NCBI GenBank assembly: GCA_015099395.1
Contig: AP024096.1
Coordinates: 4,402,001-4,466,000 of the forward strand
DNA from: Ktedonobacteria bacterium brp13
GTDB taxonomy: Bacteria > Chloroflexota > Ktedonobacteria > Ktedonobacterales > Ktedonobacteraceae
Length of the DNA stretch: 64,000 bases
Direction: 5' to 3'
The notes below the pieces were generated by a model. It made no database searches and was not told where the DNA came from. It saw nothing but the letters and a program-made list of their open reading frames with translations. Of this stretch, positions 10,080 through 19,802 are shown in pieces (the first letter of the stretch is position 1; each line of letters opens with the position of its first letter). The position numbers and the translations under genes are program-made.

Positions 10080-10151
10080 GATCTTATTCCGAAAACCAAC
10101 GCGACTGGCGTTGCTAGTGCTCGCACACGCAAGTTTTCGGATAAGTAGTAA
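10076..10151 (+). repeat. Palindromic intergenic repeat, copy 1
   Basis: This repeat of 76 bases begins inside the stop codon of the SBP-VWA gene. Its ends pair with each other (CTTATTCCGAAAAC with GTTTTCGGATAAG, one bulge) and an inner ACGC/GCGT hairpin is present. A near-identical copy in reverse orientation lies at 62773-62847. There is no clear T-run, so it is more like a REP-type element than a simple terminator. The remaining bases up to 10387 show nothing further. Confidence 0.75.
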
Positions 10152-10387
10152 GCAGACGAAGCTGATTCACTAAAAGTGAAACATTTGGAATAAAGATCCA
10201 ATAGTACGATGTTGATAGAGATAGCATACAAAATAGGTAATAGTCGATATAGCATACTATCTCTATTAGCGTCTTCTATTACAAATAGCATATTTTCTCA
10301 TTTTATGTAACACTCTGCCGTTTTAGATCGTAGATAGTAGCAGCGTAAATTGTACATTGTAAGATAGACGAAAGGCAGATCTCCCTT

Positions 10388-11623
10388 ATGGCTCAATTCG
10401 ATCCACCTACAGCGCCAATCACCACCCAGGAGAGGCTCTCGGAGACATTGCTTTATCCAGATGAACGCAAGTTACGGCGCACCAGTGCCTGGCTGCTCCT
10501 CTTCTTTCTGCTGCAAGGTGAACTGGGGGTGGTCTGGGATCGTGAATGGCACGCATACGTCGGACGCGATCAGTTCTGGACGCCACCACACGAACTGATG
10601 TACTCTGCGATCGCTGGTGCTGGTCTGATCTCGCTGGCAGTCGTCCTATGGGAGACAACACGCTACTACCGGAAGACACCTGGCGTCAATGATAATTCGA
10701 CGGTGGCTATCTTTCGCTTCTTCCATGCGCCCCTGGGCTTCAGTGTGATCGGCTTCGGCGCTTTGTGCGCACTGTGTGCCGCCCCCCTGGACAACTACTG
10801 GCATGAACTCTATGGCATCGATGTCGCACTCTGGGCACCGTTCCATATGATGGGGGCGATCGGCGGCCTGATCGGTATGCTTGGCATGGTCTATGTCTTC
10901 GCCTCTGAAGCGGCCATCCAGCGTCATAATCATGAAAATACACACAAGATTCTGGGACTCAGTGGACTGGAGATCGGGGTCATGATGACGCTCACCAGCA
11001 TCATGAGCTATGTCATCACCGGCTTCTTACTTTTCCCACTCATAAAGATCGGTTCGCTGAATATCTCAGCCTATCCGCTACCACTTATCGCAGGCGGAGC
11101 ATTTAGTTTGATCGCCATCATGCGTGCCACCCATCGTCCCGGTACTGCTACCGTGCTCACACTGGTCGTCTGTCTGCATTCAACGCTCATCGAACTCTTT
11201 GTACCCTGGGCTATTCGCGTCGCAGTAGCGCAGCAAGGGATCACCTATCGCGATCCAGTACAGCGCCCACACTTTAGTCTCGCCTACGCTCTTTTCCCGC
11301 TCATCTTTCTCATTCCTGCTCTTATTATCGATATCCTGGCCTGGTATACAAAACAGCAGCGAGGGAGCACTGACTTCTCTAGCAAGGTTCAATTTTTGCT
11401 CGGCACGGTCTTTGGGCTCGGTATCCTACTGCTCGCGCCATTTATGCTCAACAGTTATACATCTTACGCCAACATTTTCTTACCTGAACCTGGTCTCATT
11501 ATCCCTTCGTACTTCATGGTCGGCACGGTCATCGTCACGGCCCTGGTAACTATCGTAACAGGGATTATGACTGGCTTTCTCGGTGAAGAGTTTGGCCGTA
11601 TCTGGCGCTGGAACCGCAAATAG
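10388..11623 (+). CDS. Polytopic membrane protein of unknown function
   Basis: I do not recognise a named family. The 411-residue product has about nine to ten hydrophobic segments spread over its length, for example ISLAVVLWETTRYY, FSVIGFGALCALCA and FLLGTVFGLGILLLAPF. The first loop is rich in Trp, His and Asp (VVWDREWHAYVGRDQFW, then PPHELMY), which could bind a metal or heme. The next gene, 38 bases downstream on the same strand, encodes a small exported protein with a CopC/YtkA-like beta domain. Such pairs occur in copper handling and respiratory-oxidase contexts, so a redox or metal role is possible but unproven. Confidence 0.75.
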   Translation: MAQFDPPTAPITTQERLSETLLYPDERKLRRTSAWLLLFFLLQGELGVVWDREWHAYVGRDQFWTPPHELMYSAIAGAGLISLAVVLWETTRYYRKTPGVNDNSTVAIFRFFHAPLGFSVIGFGALCALCAAPLDNYWHELYGIDVALWAPFHMMGAIGGLIGMLGMVYVFASEAAIQRHNHENTHKILGLSGLEIGVMMTLTSIMSYVITGFLLFPLIKIGSLNISAYPLPLIAGGAFSLIAIMRATHRPGTATVLTLVVCLHSTLIELFVPWAIRVAVAQQGITYRDPVQRPHFSLAYALFPLIFLIPALIIDILAWYTKQQRGSTDFSSKVQFLLGTVFGLGILLLAPFMLNSYTSYANIFLPEPGLIIPSYFMVGTVIVTALVTIVTGIMTGFLGEEFGRIWRWNRK

Positions 11624-11661
11624 GCGACGCTATAGACGATGTAGAAGGATCAAAGTGCTCA

Positions 11662-12276
11662 ATGATTATACACACTCTCATGAGTAAGATACACTGGAAG
11701 AGGGGATGGAGGTATGGTCTGCGTTACATCTATGCGCTGTTTCTGGCACTCTTCTTACTACTCATGTTCACACCTGTGACAGCGCTCGCAAAGGGCGGAC
11801 CCGCCAGCACGACGACGCTGGCGGCTGGCAGCTATATTATCGATATCAGCTTATCGCAGAACCCGCCTTATGTTGATCAACCCCTGACGGTTACGATCCA
11901 ACCCCATAATCCTGCTCTTAAGCTCAGCGGCACTGTTATCGTAGAACCAGGTCTGGGAACCGACGCCACTAATCTTACGACACCACTCAAGGTCACCAAT
12001 GCGAGTAAAGGAACACTGACGGCCAGCGTCCATATGCCGGTACGCGGCGCATGGAATATCAGCGTACACTTGAACGGTCCCCTGGGCAGCGGAGTCGCCA
12101 CTGTTGCCGTCACAGTGGGATCACCAGGAGCCATGCCTTTCTGGCTCGCCTGGACTATCGGCATGTCGCCCCTGGTCTTTATCGCCATCTGGATCTGGCA
12201 TCAGTATAAGTATCGCAAGCAGATCGAGCCACAAGCTGTTGCGCTAAAACAGAAACAGATGCCAGAGCAGTCGTAG
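11662..12276 (+). CDS. Exported beta-domain protein with C-terminal membrane anchor (YtkA/CopC-like)
   Basis: This is a small protein of 204 residues. A signal peptide (about residues 8-44, ending TPVTALAKG) is followed by an immunoglobulin-like beta domain. Its pattern of alternating hydrophobic strands (YIIDISLSQNPPYVDQPLTV, then RGAWNISVHLNG) recalls YtkA/FixH/CopC-like domains. It ends in one transmembrane helix (FWLAWTIGMSPLVFIAIWIW) and a basic tail. No Cys or Met-rich copper site is evident. It is probably co-transcribed with the upstream polytopic protein. An ATG six codons downstream is an alternative start. The fold assignment is by eye only. Confidence 0.75.
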   Translation: MIIHTLMSKIHWKRGWRYGLRYIYALFLALFLLLMFTPVTALAKGGPASTTTLAAGSYIIDISLSQNPPYVDQPLTVTIQPHNPALKLSGTVIVEPGLGTDATNLTTPLKVTNASKGTLTASVHMPVRGAWNISVHLNGPLGSGVATVAVTVGSPGAMPFWLAWTIGMSPLVFIAIWIWHQYKYRKQIEPQAVALKQKQMPEQS

Positions 12277-12321
12277 TCGTGATAGAGGAGGCATCAGCCA
12301 GGCCATCTGTACTATTCTGCA

Positions 12322-14325
12322 CTATATCTGTCGCAGATGCGCAACACGCCGGGCAACACTCTGGAAGGCTTGTAGTGAGTCAGGATTACTCAAAGCATCC
12401 AGGCTCACTGCCTTGTCGATTGGCATGCCAAGGAAGAGCTTTTTGATCGGCACCTCCAATTTTTTGCCGCTCAGCGTCCGCGGAACTTCGTTGATCTGAA
12501 TAATCTCATCGGGCACATGATGCGGCGAGATACTACTGCGCAGGCTCTGCCGGATCTTCAATACGAGCGCTTCGTCCAGGTTCACACCGGCGCGCAGCAC
12601 AACGAAGAGCGGCATATAATAGCCTCCATGCGACAATTCGACACCAATAATCAGGCTATCGACCACCTCTGGCAAACCCTCTACAACCCGATAGATCTCA
12701 CTACTCCCCATCCGAATACCAGAACGATTGATCGTTGAGTCGGAGCGACCAGAGATAATGGCGCTGCCATGCGGCGTAATACGAATCCAGTCGCCATGCC
12801 GCCAGACACCTGGATAGAGGGCAAAATAGCTCTCTTTGTAGCGCTCCATCTGCGGATCATTCCAGAAAAAGAGCGGCATCGATGGTAACGGTTCTGTGAT
12901 CACCAGTTCGCCGACCTCATCAATCAGCACCTGCCCCTGCTCGTCAAAGGATTGTACAGCCGCCCCCAGCGAGCGCGCCTGCAATTCTCCAGCATAGACG
13001 GGCAGCAGAATCGAGCCGGTCACAAAGGCCGAGCAGACATCGGTGCCACCGCTCACCGAGGCAACCCAGAGATCTCGTTTGACATGCTCATACAGCCAGT
13101 GGAAGCCTTCAGGCGGTAGCGGCGATCCGGTAGAACCGACAGCACGCAGATGCTCTAGATTAAAGTGCCGCGCAGGTTCAACGCCGGCCTTCATACAGGA
13201 GGTAATATAGCTCGCACTGGTCCCAAATACTGCCATCTGGCTATCCTGCGCGAAACGCCAGAGCGTGTTGAAATCAGGATAGGCAGGACTGCCATCGTAA
13301 AGCAAGATCGTTGCGTTAAGCAAGAGACCACCGACCAGCAGATTCCACATCATCCAACCGGTCGTAGTAAACCAGAAGAAACGATCACCGGCCTTAAGGT
13401 CCAGATCTAATGTGAGATTCTTGAGGTGCTCTAACAGGATGCCACCATGCCCCTGCACAATCGCCTTGGGGAGACCAGTCGTCCCCGATGAATAGAGTAC
13501 CCAGAGCGGATGCTCGAAGGGGACCTGCTCAAAACACAATTTCGCTGGCGTCTGCTCTAGCACAGACCAGAGCAAGACATTCTCCAGCAGTCCACTCTCA
13601 GCACTCTCACGATGCAGATAGGGAATCAGGATCGTATGTTGTAGCGTAGGGAGCGCCTGCTGTAGCTCTCTAATCGTGGCATAACGTTCAAACGAGCGAC
13701 CATTATATTGATAGCCATCTACAGCGAAAAGGACCTTCGGCTCGATCTGCTTGAAACGATCAACCACACTATTGGTTCCGAAATCTGGCGAGCAACTCGA
13801 CCAGACCGCCCCAAGACTGGCACAGGCGAGAAAAGCAATCACCGCCTCTGGAATATTAGGCAGATATGCGACAACTCGATCTCCTGCCTGCACGCCCAGG
13901 GACCGTAATGACTCGGCAATGGCTGCAACACGCTGCTCCAGTTCGTCCCAGGTCACCGTCTGTAACGCCTGCCGCTCGGAGCGGAAGAGCAGTGCTGGCT
14001 GTGCAGATGATCCATTACGAAAGACCTGTTCTGCATAATTGAGTCGTGCACCAGGGAACCAGTGTGCTCCCGGCATCTGATGACTCGTCAGTACAGAGGT
14101 GTAGGGTTGCGAAGAGATAATCTGAAAATAGCTCCAGAGCGAGGCCCAGAAATCTTCAATATTCGTCACCGACCAGTGCCAGAGCGCCTCGCGGTCCGCA
14201 AAGTGCAGCCCTTGCTCCTGCGCGAGCCAGTGCATATACTGCGTCACGTTCGCGCTCTGGCAATCCTGCTCAGTCGGCACCCAAAGAGGTTGTTCACTTG
14301 AGTTTAACGAGATATCGGTCTCCAT
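12322..14325 (-). CDS. Acetoacetyl-CoA synthetase
   Basis: This is a cytoplasmic adenylate-forming enzyme of 667 residues that activates acetoacetate to acetoacetyl-CoA with ATP. The length is typical of acetoacetate-CoA ligases. It has the ACAS N-terminal cap, the phosphate-binding motif YSSGTTGLPKAIV (about residue 285), the core VSGGTDVCSAF, the HGDWIRIT hinge region and a C-terminal Lys in LSGKKLEVPIKK. It stands alone and converges on the YtkA-like gene. It may work with the short-chain dehydrogenase at 19.0 kb in ketone-body or storage-polymer metabolism, which is inference from function only. The region upstream to about 14700 shows no clear promoter. Confidence 0.92.
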   Translation of the reverse strand: METDISLNSSEQPLWVPTEQDCQSANVTQYMHWLAQEQGLHFADREALWHWSVTNIEDFWASLWSYFQIISSQPYTSVLTSHQMPGAHWFPGARLNYAEQVFRNGSSAQPALLFRSERQALQTVTWDELEQRVAAIAESLRSLGVQAGDRVVAYLPNIPEAVIAFLACASLGAVWSSCSPDFGTNSVVDRFKQIEPKVLFAVDGYQYNGRSFERYATIRELQQALPTLQHTILIPYLHRESAESGLLENVLLWSVLEQTPAKLCFEQVPFEHPLWVLYSSGTTGLPKAIVQGHGGILLEHLKNLTLDLDLKAGDRFFWFTTTGWMMWNLLVGGLLLNATILLYDGSPAYPDFNTLWRFAQDSQMAVFGTSASYITSCMKAGVEPARHFNLEHLRAVGSTGSPLPPEGFHWLYEHVKRDLWVASVSGGTDVCSAFVTGSILLPVYAGELQARSLGAAVQSFDEQGQVLIDEVGELVITEPLPSMPLFFWNDPQMERYKESYFALYPGVWRHGDWIRITPHGSAIISGRSDSTINRSGIRMGSSEIYRVVEGLPEVVDSLIIGVELSHGGYYMPLFVVLRAGVNLDEALVLKIRQSLRSSISPHHVPDEIIQINEVPRTLSGKKLEVPIKKLFLGMPIDKAVSLDALSNPDSLQAFQSVARRVAHLRQI

Positions 14326-14707
14326 ATGTCATCTGCCTTTCCGTACAAAAACACTGAGAGGAAACATTGCAGAAATGCCTCTTACACTATCACATTACTA
14401 GATACATAGTAGGCCTTCAATTATACGAGCATAGTTAGCCACAACAACGGCATCGACAATTGTGACTCTCCATTGAGCACAAAAAAATGTACCCTAAAGA
14501 TCTGCTCTTCTTTTAATGATATCTATTATACACGCTGTGGTGCGGCTACAACGCTCAAGCAATACCAGACGTATGCGTTGTGTATAGCACAGCGACAGCT
14601 TGACAGAGCAAGGTGCTGAGTTTATCATGGGCGTAAATTATTTTTTATCGCTATCGCTATCTTTTGAAGCTTCTTTTGAAGCTTCTATAGAAAAGGAAAC
14701 ATGCAGG

Positions 14708-15688
14708 GTGATTGTAGATCTACCAATCTCAGAGCTTGAACACTATCGCCCGGAAAGTACCGCCCGCGCGGACTTCTCTACATTCTGGGCTGAAAACGTT
14801 GCAGAGAGCGATGCACAGCCGCTCAACGCCAGTATTGAAGAGTATCCCTTCCCATCCGACCGTGTCACCGTCTATCGGGTGCGCTACGATGGCTTCGGCA
14901 AGAATACCCGCATTGCAGGCTGGTATATAGTACCGCGCCCGGAGTATTGCTTGCAACGGGAAGAGAAGACGCCAACGCTTGTACACTATCATGGCTATAG
15001 CGGTAGCAAAGAGCTACCGATCAACTTTATGGGCTGGGCACTCCAGGGCTATAACGTCTTTGCCGTCGATACACGGGGCCAAAACGGAGAGACGCCCGAT
15101 AACAACGCGTATGAGAGCGGTGCAGTCCTGGGCTGCATGACAAAGGGTATCCTGGATCACCAGAACTACTACTACCGCTATGCGTACATGGACTGCGTAC
15201 GAGCCATCGATTTTGTACGCTCACGTCCAGAGGTCGGCCCGATCATTGTACAGGGCGGCAGCCAGGGTGGTGGTCTGGCACTGGCAACGGCGGCACTGGC
15301 CCAGAACAAAGGCATCGTAGCAGCCATGCCAGATACTCCCTACCTGTCCTGCTTCCCGCGCGCCATCGAGATGTTCTCAGATGGCCCTTATATCGAACTG
15401 GTCAACTACTGGAAATCGCATCCCTACGATGTCGAAACCAGCTATCAAACATTGAGCTACTTCGATGGCATGAACCTTGCCGAGCGCATTACCTGCCCGG
15501 TCCTCATCTCGGTCGGACTACTCGATACTATCTGCCCACCATCTACTGGCTTCGCGGTCTACAACCACCTGAACTGCGAAAAGACGCTCAAGGTCTATCC
15601 TTTCAACGGCCATGAAGGCGGCGGACAGCATCACGACACGATCAAATGGCAGTATGTCCGCGACATCATTGCACGCTCAGAGCTCTAA
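14708..15688 (+). CDS. Acetylxylan esterase / cephalosporin-C deacetylase-like hydrolase
   Basis: This is an alpha/beta hydrolase of the AXE1 family that removes acetyl groups from acetylated sugars or similar esters. The nucleophile elbow is GGSQGG, the acid is the Asp in VGLLDTICPP and the histidine lies in FNGHEGGG. I chose GTG 14708 because it gives the family-typical start (VIVDLPISELEHYRP). The open frame extends upstream to ATG 14627 and TTG 14600 through a low-complexity Ser/Phe/Glu stretch made of short repeats. With the GTG start there is no signal peptide, so the enzyme is cytoplasmic. The 3' end overlaps the convergent SRPBCC gene by 12 bases. Confidence 0.88.
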   Translation: MIVDLPISELEHYRPESTARADFSTFWAENVAESDAQPLNASIEEYPFPSDRVTVYRVRYDGFGKNTRIAGWYIVPRPEYCLQREEKTPTLVHYHGYSGSKELPINFMGWALQGYNVFAVDTRGQNGETPDNNAYESGAVLGCMTKGILDHQNYYYRYAYMDCVRAIDFVRSRPEVGPIIVQGGSQGGGLALATAALAQNKGIVAAMPDTPYLSCFPRAIEMFSDGPYIELVNYWKSHPYDVETSYQTLSYFDGMNLAERITCPVLISVGLLDTICPPSTGFAVYNHLNCEKTLKVYPFNGHEGGGQHHDTIKWQYVRDIIARSEL

Positions 15689-16108
15689 GACTTTTTTGAG
15701 TTGCGTGATCTGGGTCTCTAACTGCTTGCGCACCAGAGGCGTGACCAGGGGACCCAGAAACTTGAGCGCGCTGCCTGGATTGGCCTCTCCAACCATCGTG
15801 AGATGGGTGGCTGACTCACCAGCAGAGACGAAGAGCATGGTATTGGTCAGAGGAAACGGACCTTCAATCATCTCAAAGGCAAAGGCATGCGGTGGCTCAT
15901 ATCTGGTGATCTTGATCGTTGAGTCAAAGCGCTGCCCCATAAACTCTGCAGTCTGCTTATAGGCTGAATGCAGGCCGATCGGCCCTGCCGTGAGTGGGCG
16001 AATATTGCTGACCGGTAACCACGTACGAACCTTCTCCATATCGGTCACATAGGCATACACAACCTCAATCGGTCGCTGGATCAAGACGGTTCGCTCCATC
16101 CTTATCAT
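15677..16108 (-). CDS. SRPBCC family protein
   Basis: This is a single-domain START/Bet v1-like protein of 143 residues with a hydrophobic-cavity fold. The N-terminal strand and first helix are typical (ERTVLIQRPIEVVYAYVTDM), as is the ending long helix. Ligand and role are unknown; members include cyclases, lipid binders and stress proteins. The ATG at 16108 is preceded by GAGGAG seven bases away, which rules out the longer frame. It converges with and overlaps the esterase gene by 12 bases. Confidence 0.8.
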   Translation of the reverse strand: MIRMERTVLIQRPIEVVYAYVTDMEKVRTWLPVSNIRPLTAGPIGLHSAYKQTAEFMGQRFDSTIKITRYEPPHAFAFEMIEGPFPLTNTMLFVSAGESATHLTMVGEANPGSALKFLGPLVTPLVRKQLETQITQLKKVLEL

Positions 16109-16358
16109 TGCATGTCTCCTCTGCAATACATAGTTATACACGATTATTATAACTACATAGATGGACATATATGCATGCCCGGGCACCTTCGCATAAAAGA
16201 ACAGCCTGCGCCACTCTTGCTACACGCACAGATGAGCATAATGTGGCACCTCTATGCTACAATACGAAACAACGAATGAAGCAAATAATTATCGAACAAG
16301 CACAGGCATACGATACATAGTAAACACAGTTGTTTCAACCAGGTTCTAAGGATTGACA

Positions 16359-16769
16359 ATGCAGAAATTCTGGACACTTTTATCACGTGGTCTTCTTCTA
16401 CGCTGTCCTGTCTGTGGACATGGCAGGCTCTTTCGCAGACCCTTTGTCATGAACGAACAATGCTCCTTCTGCCATTTTCGCTTTGAGCGTGAAGAGGGCT
16501 ACTATACAAGTTCGATGGCTATCAACCTCGTGTTTAGCGAATTGATTGCGACGGCTGTTGTACTACCAATGGCCTATATGCCATCGATACCTGTACTCAC
16601 AGCGCTACTGATCGGCATACCGCTAGCACTATTGCTCCCGATCATACTTTTTCACCATACCCGTGGCATCTGGCTCAGCATGGACCACTTCCTCAATCCT
16701 ACCACAGCTAACGATCTGCCCGACCGATCAGCTATCATTCCACAGCCCAGGGGGTTGCACGAAGAGTAA
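16359..16769 (+). CDS. DUF983 membrane protein
   Basis: This is a small membrane protein of 136 residues. A zinc-ribbon-like N-terminus (CPVCGHGRLF...CSFCHFRFE) is followed by two transmembrane helices (INLVFSELIATAVVLPMAY and a Leu/Ile/Pro-rich second segment). That layout and the EGYY motif before the first helix fit DUF983, whose function is unknown. The ATG at 16359 is preferred to a TTG two codons earlier. Confidence 0.82.
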   Translation: MQKFWTLLSRGLLLRCPVCGHGRLFRRPFVMNEQCSFCHFRFEREEGYYTSSMAINLVFSELIATAVVLPMAYMPSIPVLTALLIGIPLALLLPIILFHHTRGIWLSMDHFLNPTTANDLPDRSAIIPQPRGLHEE

Positions 16770-16816
16770 AAAAGACGTGCAACCGCGGAAATAGCGAGCC
16801 TGGTATACAGAGCAGA

Positions 16817-16837
16817 GGGAGCACACGAAGTGCTCCC
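16817..16837. terminator. Bidirectional terminator hairpin
   Basis: A perfect eight-base-pair stem (GGGAGCAC/GTGCTCCC) with a five-base loop sits between the converging DUF983 and MutS-like genes. No long T-run flanks it. Confidence 0.5.
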
Positions 16838-16845
16838 ATGCAGCT

Positions 16846-18765
16846 CTAACCATCGGTTGGTAGGCCTTCCATCGCCATGATTTTGAGGGCGTTGGTGGTA
16901 GGACAAGGACCTTCACGAAGAATATAGTCGAAGGCCATCTGGCCTTCAATAACCTCTTCGCGGAAGTGTTTATTGGAGACCTGCTTTACACTCTCTGCCA
17001 GATTGACCAGTTCCAGATCGTGCGTAGAGATGATGCCAACGCAGTTATGTCCAACCAGCGCTTTCACGAACGAACGACTGCCGATCAGGCGCTCACGGTT
17101 ATTAGTGCCTTTGAAGATCTCGTCGACCAGGAAGAAGAGGGGCAGTTGTCCCGGTTCGGCTTGCGCATTCAGTAAAGCATGCAGGCGTCTAACTTCGGCA
17201 TAGAAGTAAGAATAGCCGTCAGTCACAGAATCCGTGACGCGAATACAGGTAAAGAGACGGAAGAGTGCGGTCTGCAAGCGTTCTGCGTTGACTGGCGCAC
17301 CAGCATAGGCGAGGCAGAGGTTAACGCCCAGCGTACGCAAGAAAGTACTCTTGCCCGCCATATTAGAGCCGGTGATGATGACAACTTCACCAAGCTTGTT
17401 CATGCTAAACGAGTTTGTCACCTTCTTTTCAGCTGCTATTAATGGATGACCCATCTCGATACCATTGAAGAGCTTCTCATCCCCACCTATCGGCATACTC
17501 TCCTCAGACGCAAGTGACGGAGAGGAAACAGGGGTAGCCACTTCAGGCAATGTATATTCCGGGTTAAGGTAAGCGAACGAGGCCAGCGAGCAGGTCGCCT
17601 CCAGTTCGTACCAGGTATCTAACCAGACAGGGAGACGCTGGCTTAATTGTTCTTTATAGAAGTTAAGCCTGGATGCACAGTAGAGGTCCCAGGGCACAAA
17701 GGCATTAACGATCAGCCAGAGAATACCATTACTCTTGAGCGTTGCCGCCGAAGAGATACGCGCCGTACCACGTAAGAGCGCTGATGGACCACTCTCTGGT
17801 TTCTCATAAAAAGGAGCGCAGAGTGCTTTGAGATGCGGTATATTCGCTACTTTATAGGGGTAGTGCTCCAGATAGGAGAAGACCTTGCTCAGTGAAGCGA
17901 AGCCATAACGTAGATAGGTCGCATCTTCAAAGATGTCGCCACGTGCATTGCCAGTCGCAAAGAAGAGAAGTACCGCCGCAACCAGTGAATAGACCCAGAG
18001 TGATGGCACAAGCGAGAAGGCCCAGAGGACCAGCAACACAACCGTCAGGATATTCAGCAGCGCCGAGACAATCATCAATGGACGCAGCGCCGCAGTAGGT
18101 CCACGCTGATCAAGCCAGCGCAAAAGACGCGCACCCTCTAGATTCTGTTCAGAACGCCGGCCAGCAGCTTGCAGCGAATTGAGGATGAGTCGATCGCGGA
18201 AACGCGTCAGCGGCGTCAGTTCCCGTACCAGAGCCTGTCTGCGCACAATCGTCTCGTAATCAGGGACAGTTTGCAGCAGCCAACTCAGAAGACGCTGACT
18301 CCCCTCACGCGAGATAGCCGTATTCAGCAAGCGATGCACTGAGTGCGAACCAGAGATATCCAGGTCAAACTCGAAAGGATGCTCACCACCAGGCGTCTCG
18401 GACTCTACGGACGGGATACGTTCCCAGTCCAGTCGCATCCGCGCGACATGCGCCTCCTTAATATGCATCCAGAGCGTATAGCTCGCGATAGCGCGATCGA
18501 GCTTGCGGTGAAAGTGTGCCACGATACTGAAGGCTACCATCGTCAGCGCAAAACATGCCAGACCTGCCCACCACGCCAGCAGCGCCGCCAGCACAATACT
18601 CACCGCCAGTCCCACGAAAAAGATAGCTACCCGCGACCACGAATAGCTGTTACTTGGTGAGACCAGCACATCAGCACGCCGATGGAGACGCTCTATCTGC
18701 CTTTCTAATAGTTGGATTCGTTCTTGCTTTTTATTCACAGAAAATAGTATCCTTTGGTTGTACAT
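16846..18765 (-). CDS. Membrane-anchored MutS-family ATPase
   Basis: This is a protein of 639 residues with a MutS-type ATPase at the C-terminus: Walker A GSNMAGKSTFLRTLG (about 465), Walker B FFLVDEIFKGTNNRE and the STHD switch. It also has the helical lever region, but no N-terminal mismatch-recognition domain. Instead there are hydrophobic helix pairs near residues 46-85 and 225-275. This is the architecture of a known group of MutS-related membrane proteins of unclear function, so a role in classical mismatch repair is not supported. An N-terminal coiled-coil segment (KKQERIQLLERQIERLHRR) is present. It stands alone on the minus strand. Confidence 0.85.
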   Translation of the reverse strand: MYNQRILFSVNKKQERIQLLERQIERLHRRADVLVSPSNSYSWSRVAIFFVGLAVSIVLAALLAWWAGLACFALTMVAFSIVAHFHRKLDRAIASYTLWMHIKEAHVARMRLDWERIPSVESETPGGEHPFEFDLDISGSHSVHRLLNTAISREGSQRLLSWLLQTVPDYETIVRRQALVRELTPLTRFRDRLILNSLQAAGRRSEQNLEGARLLRWLDQRGPTAALRPLMIVSALLNILTVVLLVLWAFSLVPSLWVYSLVAAVLLFFATGNARGDIFEDATYLRYGFASLSKVFSYLEHYPYKVANIPHLKALCAPFYEKPESGPSALLRGTARISSAATLKSNGILWLIVNAFVPWDLYCASRLNFYKEQLSQRLPVWLDTWYELEATCSLASFAYLNPEYTLPEVATPVSSPSLASEESMPIGGDEKLFNGIEMGHPLIAAEKKVTNSFSMNKLGEVVIITGSNMAGKSTFLRTLGVNLCLAYAGAPVNAERLQTALFRLFTCIRVTDSVTDGYSYFYAEVRRLHALLNAQAEPGQLPLFFLVDEIFKGTNNRERLIGSRSFVKALVGHNCVGIISTHDLELVNLAESVKQVSNKHFREEVIEGQMAFDYILREGPCPTTNALKIMAMEGLPTDG

Positions 18766-19022
18766 TGATGCAGTAGTAGCCAGATTCTAACACTTCGTTC
18801 AGAGGGTGACAAGCGACGAAGAGATGTTGAATGTTGCTGAAAAATGTCTTGACGTGCCTTGCACATGAATTCAAAGAACAGCTAAGATGAGTATACATGC
18901 TATTTCTTTGTGCAGTCGCTCTCAACGGTCACAGTCATGTCCCAAAGCGGTCATGAGTGTGCTGTGTCATCGGTATCTCAAAAACTCTATCTTACAACAT
19001 AACACAAAGGAGTGGAAACAAC

Positions 19023-19802
19023 ATGCAGCTACAGAACAAAACTATCTTTATTAGCGGAGGAGCCTCTGGTCTGGGTGCAGCCTGTGCACGCTTGTTTAGC
19101 GCAGCAGGAGCCAGAGCGGTGATCGCCGATCTCAATAACGAGGTGGGGAGTACGCTCGCGCAGGAATTAGGCGAGCAGGCACTCTTTATCCAGACGAACG
19201 TTACCGATGAGGGTAGCGTTCAACAGGCGCTGGACAGCACACGCGAACGCTTTGGTCAGATCGACGGCGTAGTCAACTGTGCCGGCATCGGCATTGCTGA
19301 GAAAGTACTGGACCGTGAAGGGAACCCCAGTCCGCTCGACCACTTTGTACGCGTCATTAACGTCAATCTGATCGGTACCTTCAATGTTATCCGGCTCGCC
19401 AGCGTCCACATGAGCAAAAACGAGCCAGATCCTCAGAGCGGAGAACGTGGTGTCATCATCAATACCGCCTCAGTCGCTGCCTTCGACGGCCAGATCGGAC
19501 AGGCAGCCTACTCCGCCTCCAAAGGAGGTATCGTCGGCATCACACTGCCTATTGCGCGCGAACTTGCCCGCTACGGCATCCGCGTCATGACCATCGCTCC
19601 TGGTATCTTCGACACACCTTTAATGAATGGACTCCCAGAACCAGCTCGTAAGTCGCTCGAACAGCAGGTCCCCTTCCCCCATCGCCTCGGACGACCTGAC
19701 GAATACGCCGCCCTCGCCCGGCATATCTTCGAGAACGAGATGCTGAACGGCGAAATTATACGCCTGGATGGTGCGATCCGTCTGGGATGGACTCACCGTT
19801 AA
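19023..19802 (+). CDS. Short-chain dehydrogenase, 3-hydroxyacyl-CoA dehydrogenase type II-like
   Basis: This is an NAD-dependent cytoplasmic SDR of 259 residues. The Rossmann motif is GGASGLGAACARLF, the NNAG equivalent is VVNCAGIG, and the active site is Ser in INTASVAAF with YSASK. The pattern GIFDTPLMNGLP and the ending LDGAIR are typical of type II 3-hydroxyacyl-CoA/2-methyl-3-hydroxybutyryl-CoA dehydrogenases of fatty-acid and isoleucine breakdown. ATG 19023 has AAAGGAG ten bases upstream. The last codons after LDGAIR (LGWTHR) differ from the usual short ending, and the serine recombinase gene overlaps them by 47 bases. The 3' end may therefore have been rebuilt by an integration. Confidence 0.88.
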   Translation: MQLQNKTIFISGGASGLGAACARLFSAAGARAVIADLNNEVGSTLAQELGEQALFIQTNVTDEGSVQQALDSTRERFGQIDGVVNCAGIGIAEKVLDREGNPSPLDHFVRVINVNLIGTFNVIRLASVHMSKNEPDPQSGERGVIINTASVAAFDGQIGQAAYSASKGGIVGITLPIARELARYGIRVMTIAPGIFDTPLMNGLPEPARKSLEQQVPFPHRLGRPDEYAALARHIFENEMLNGEIIRLDGAIRLGWTHR

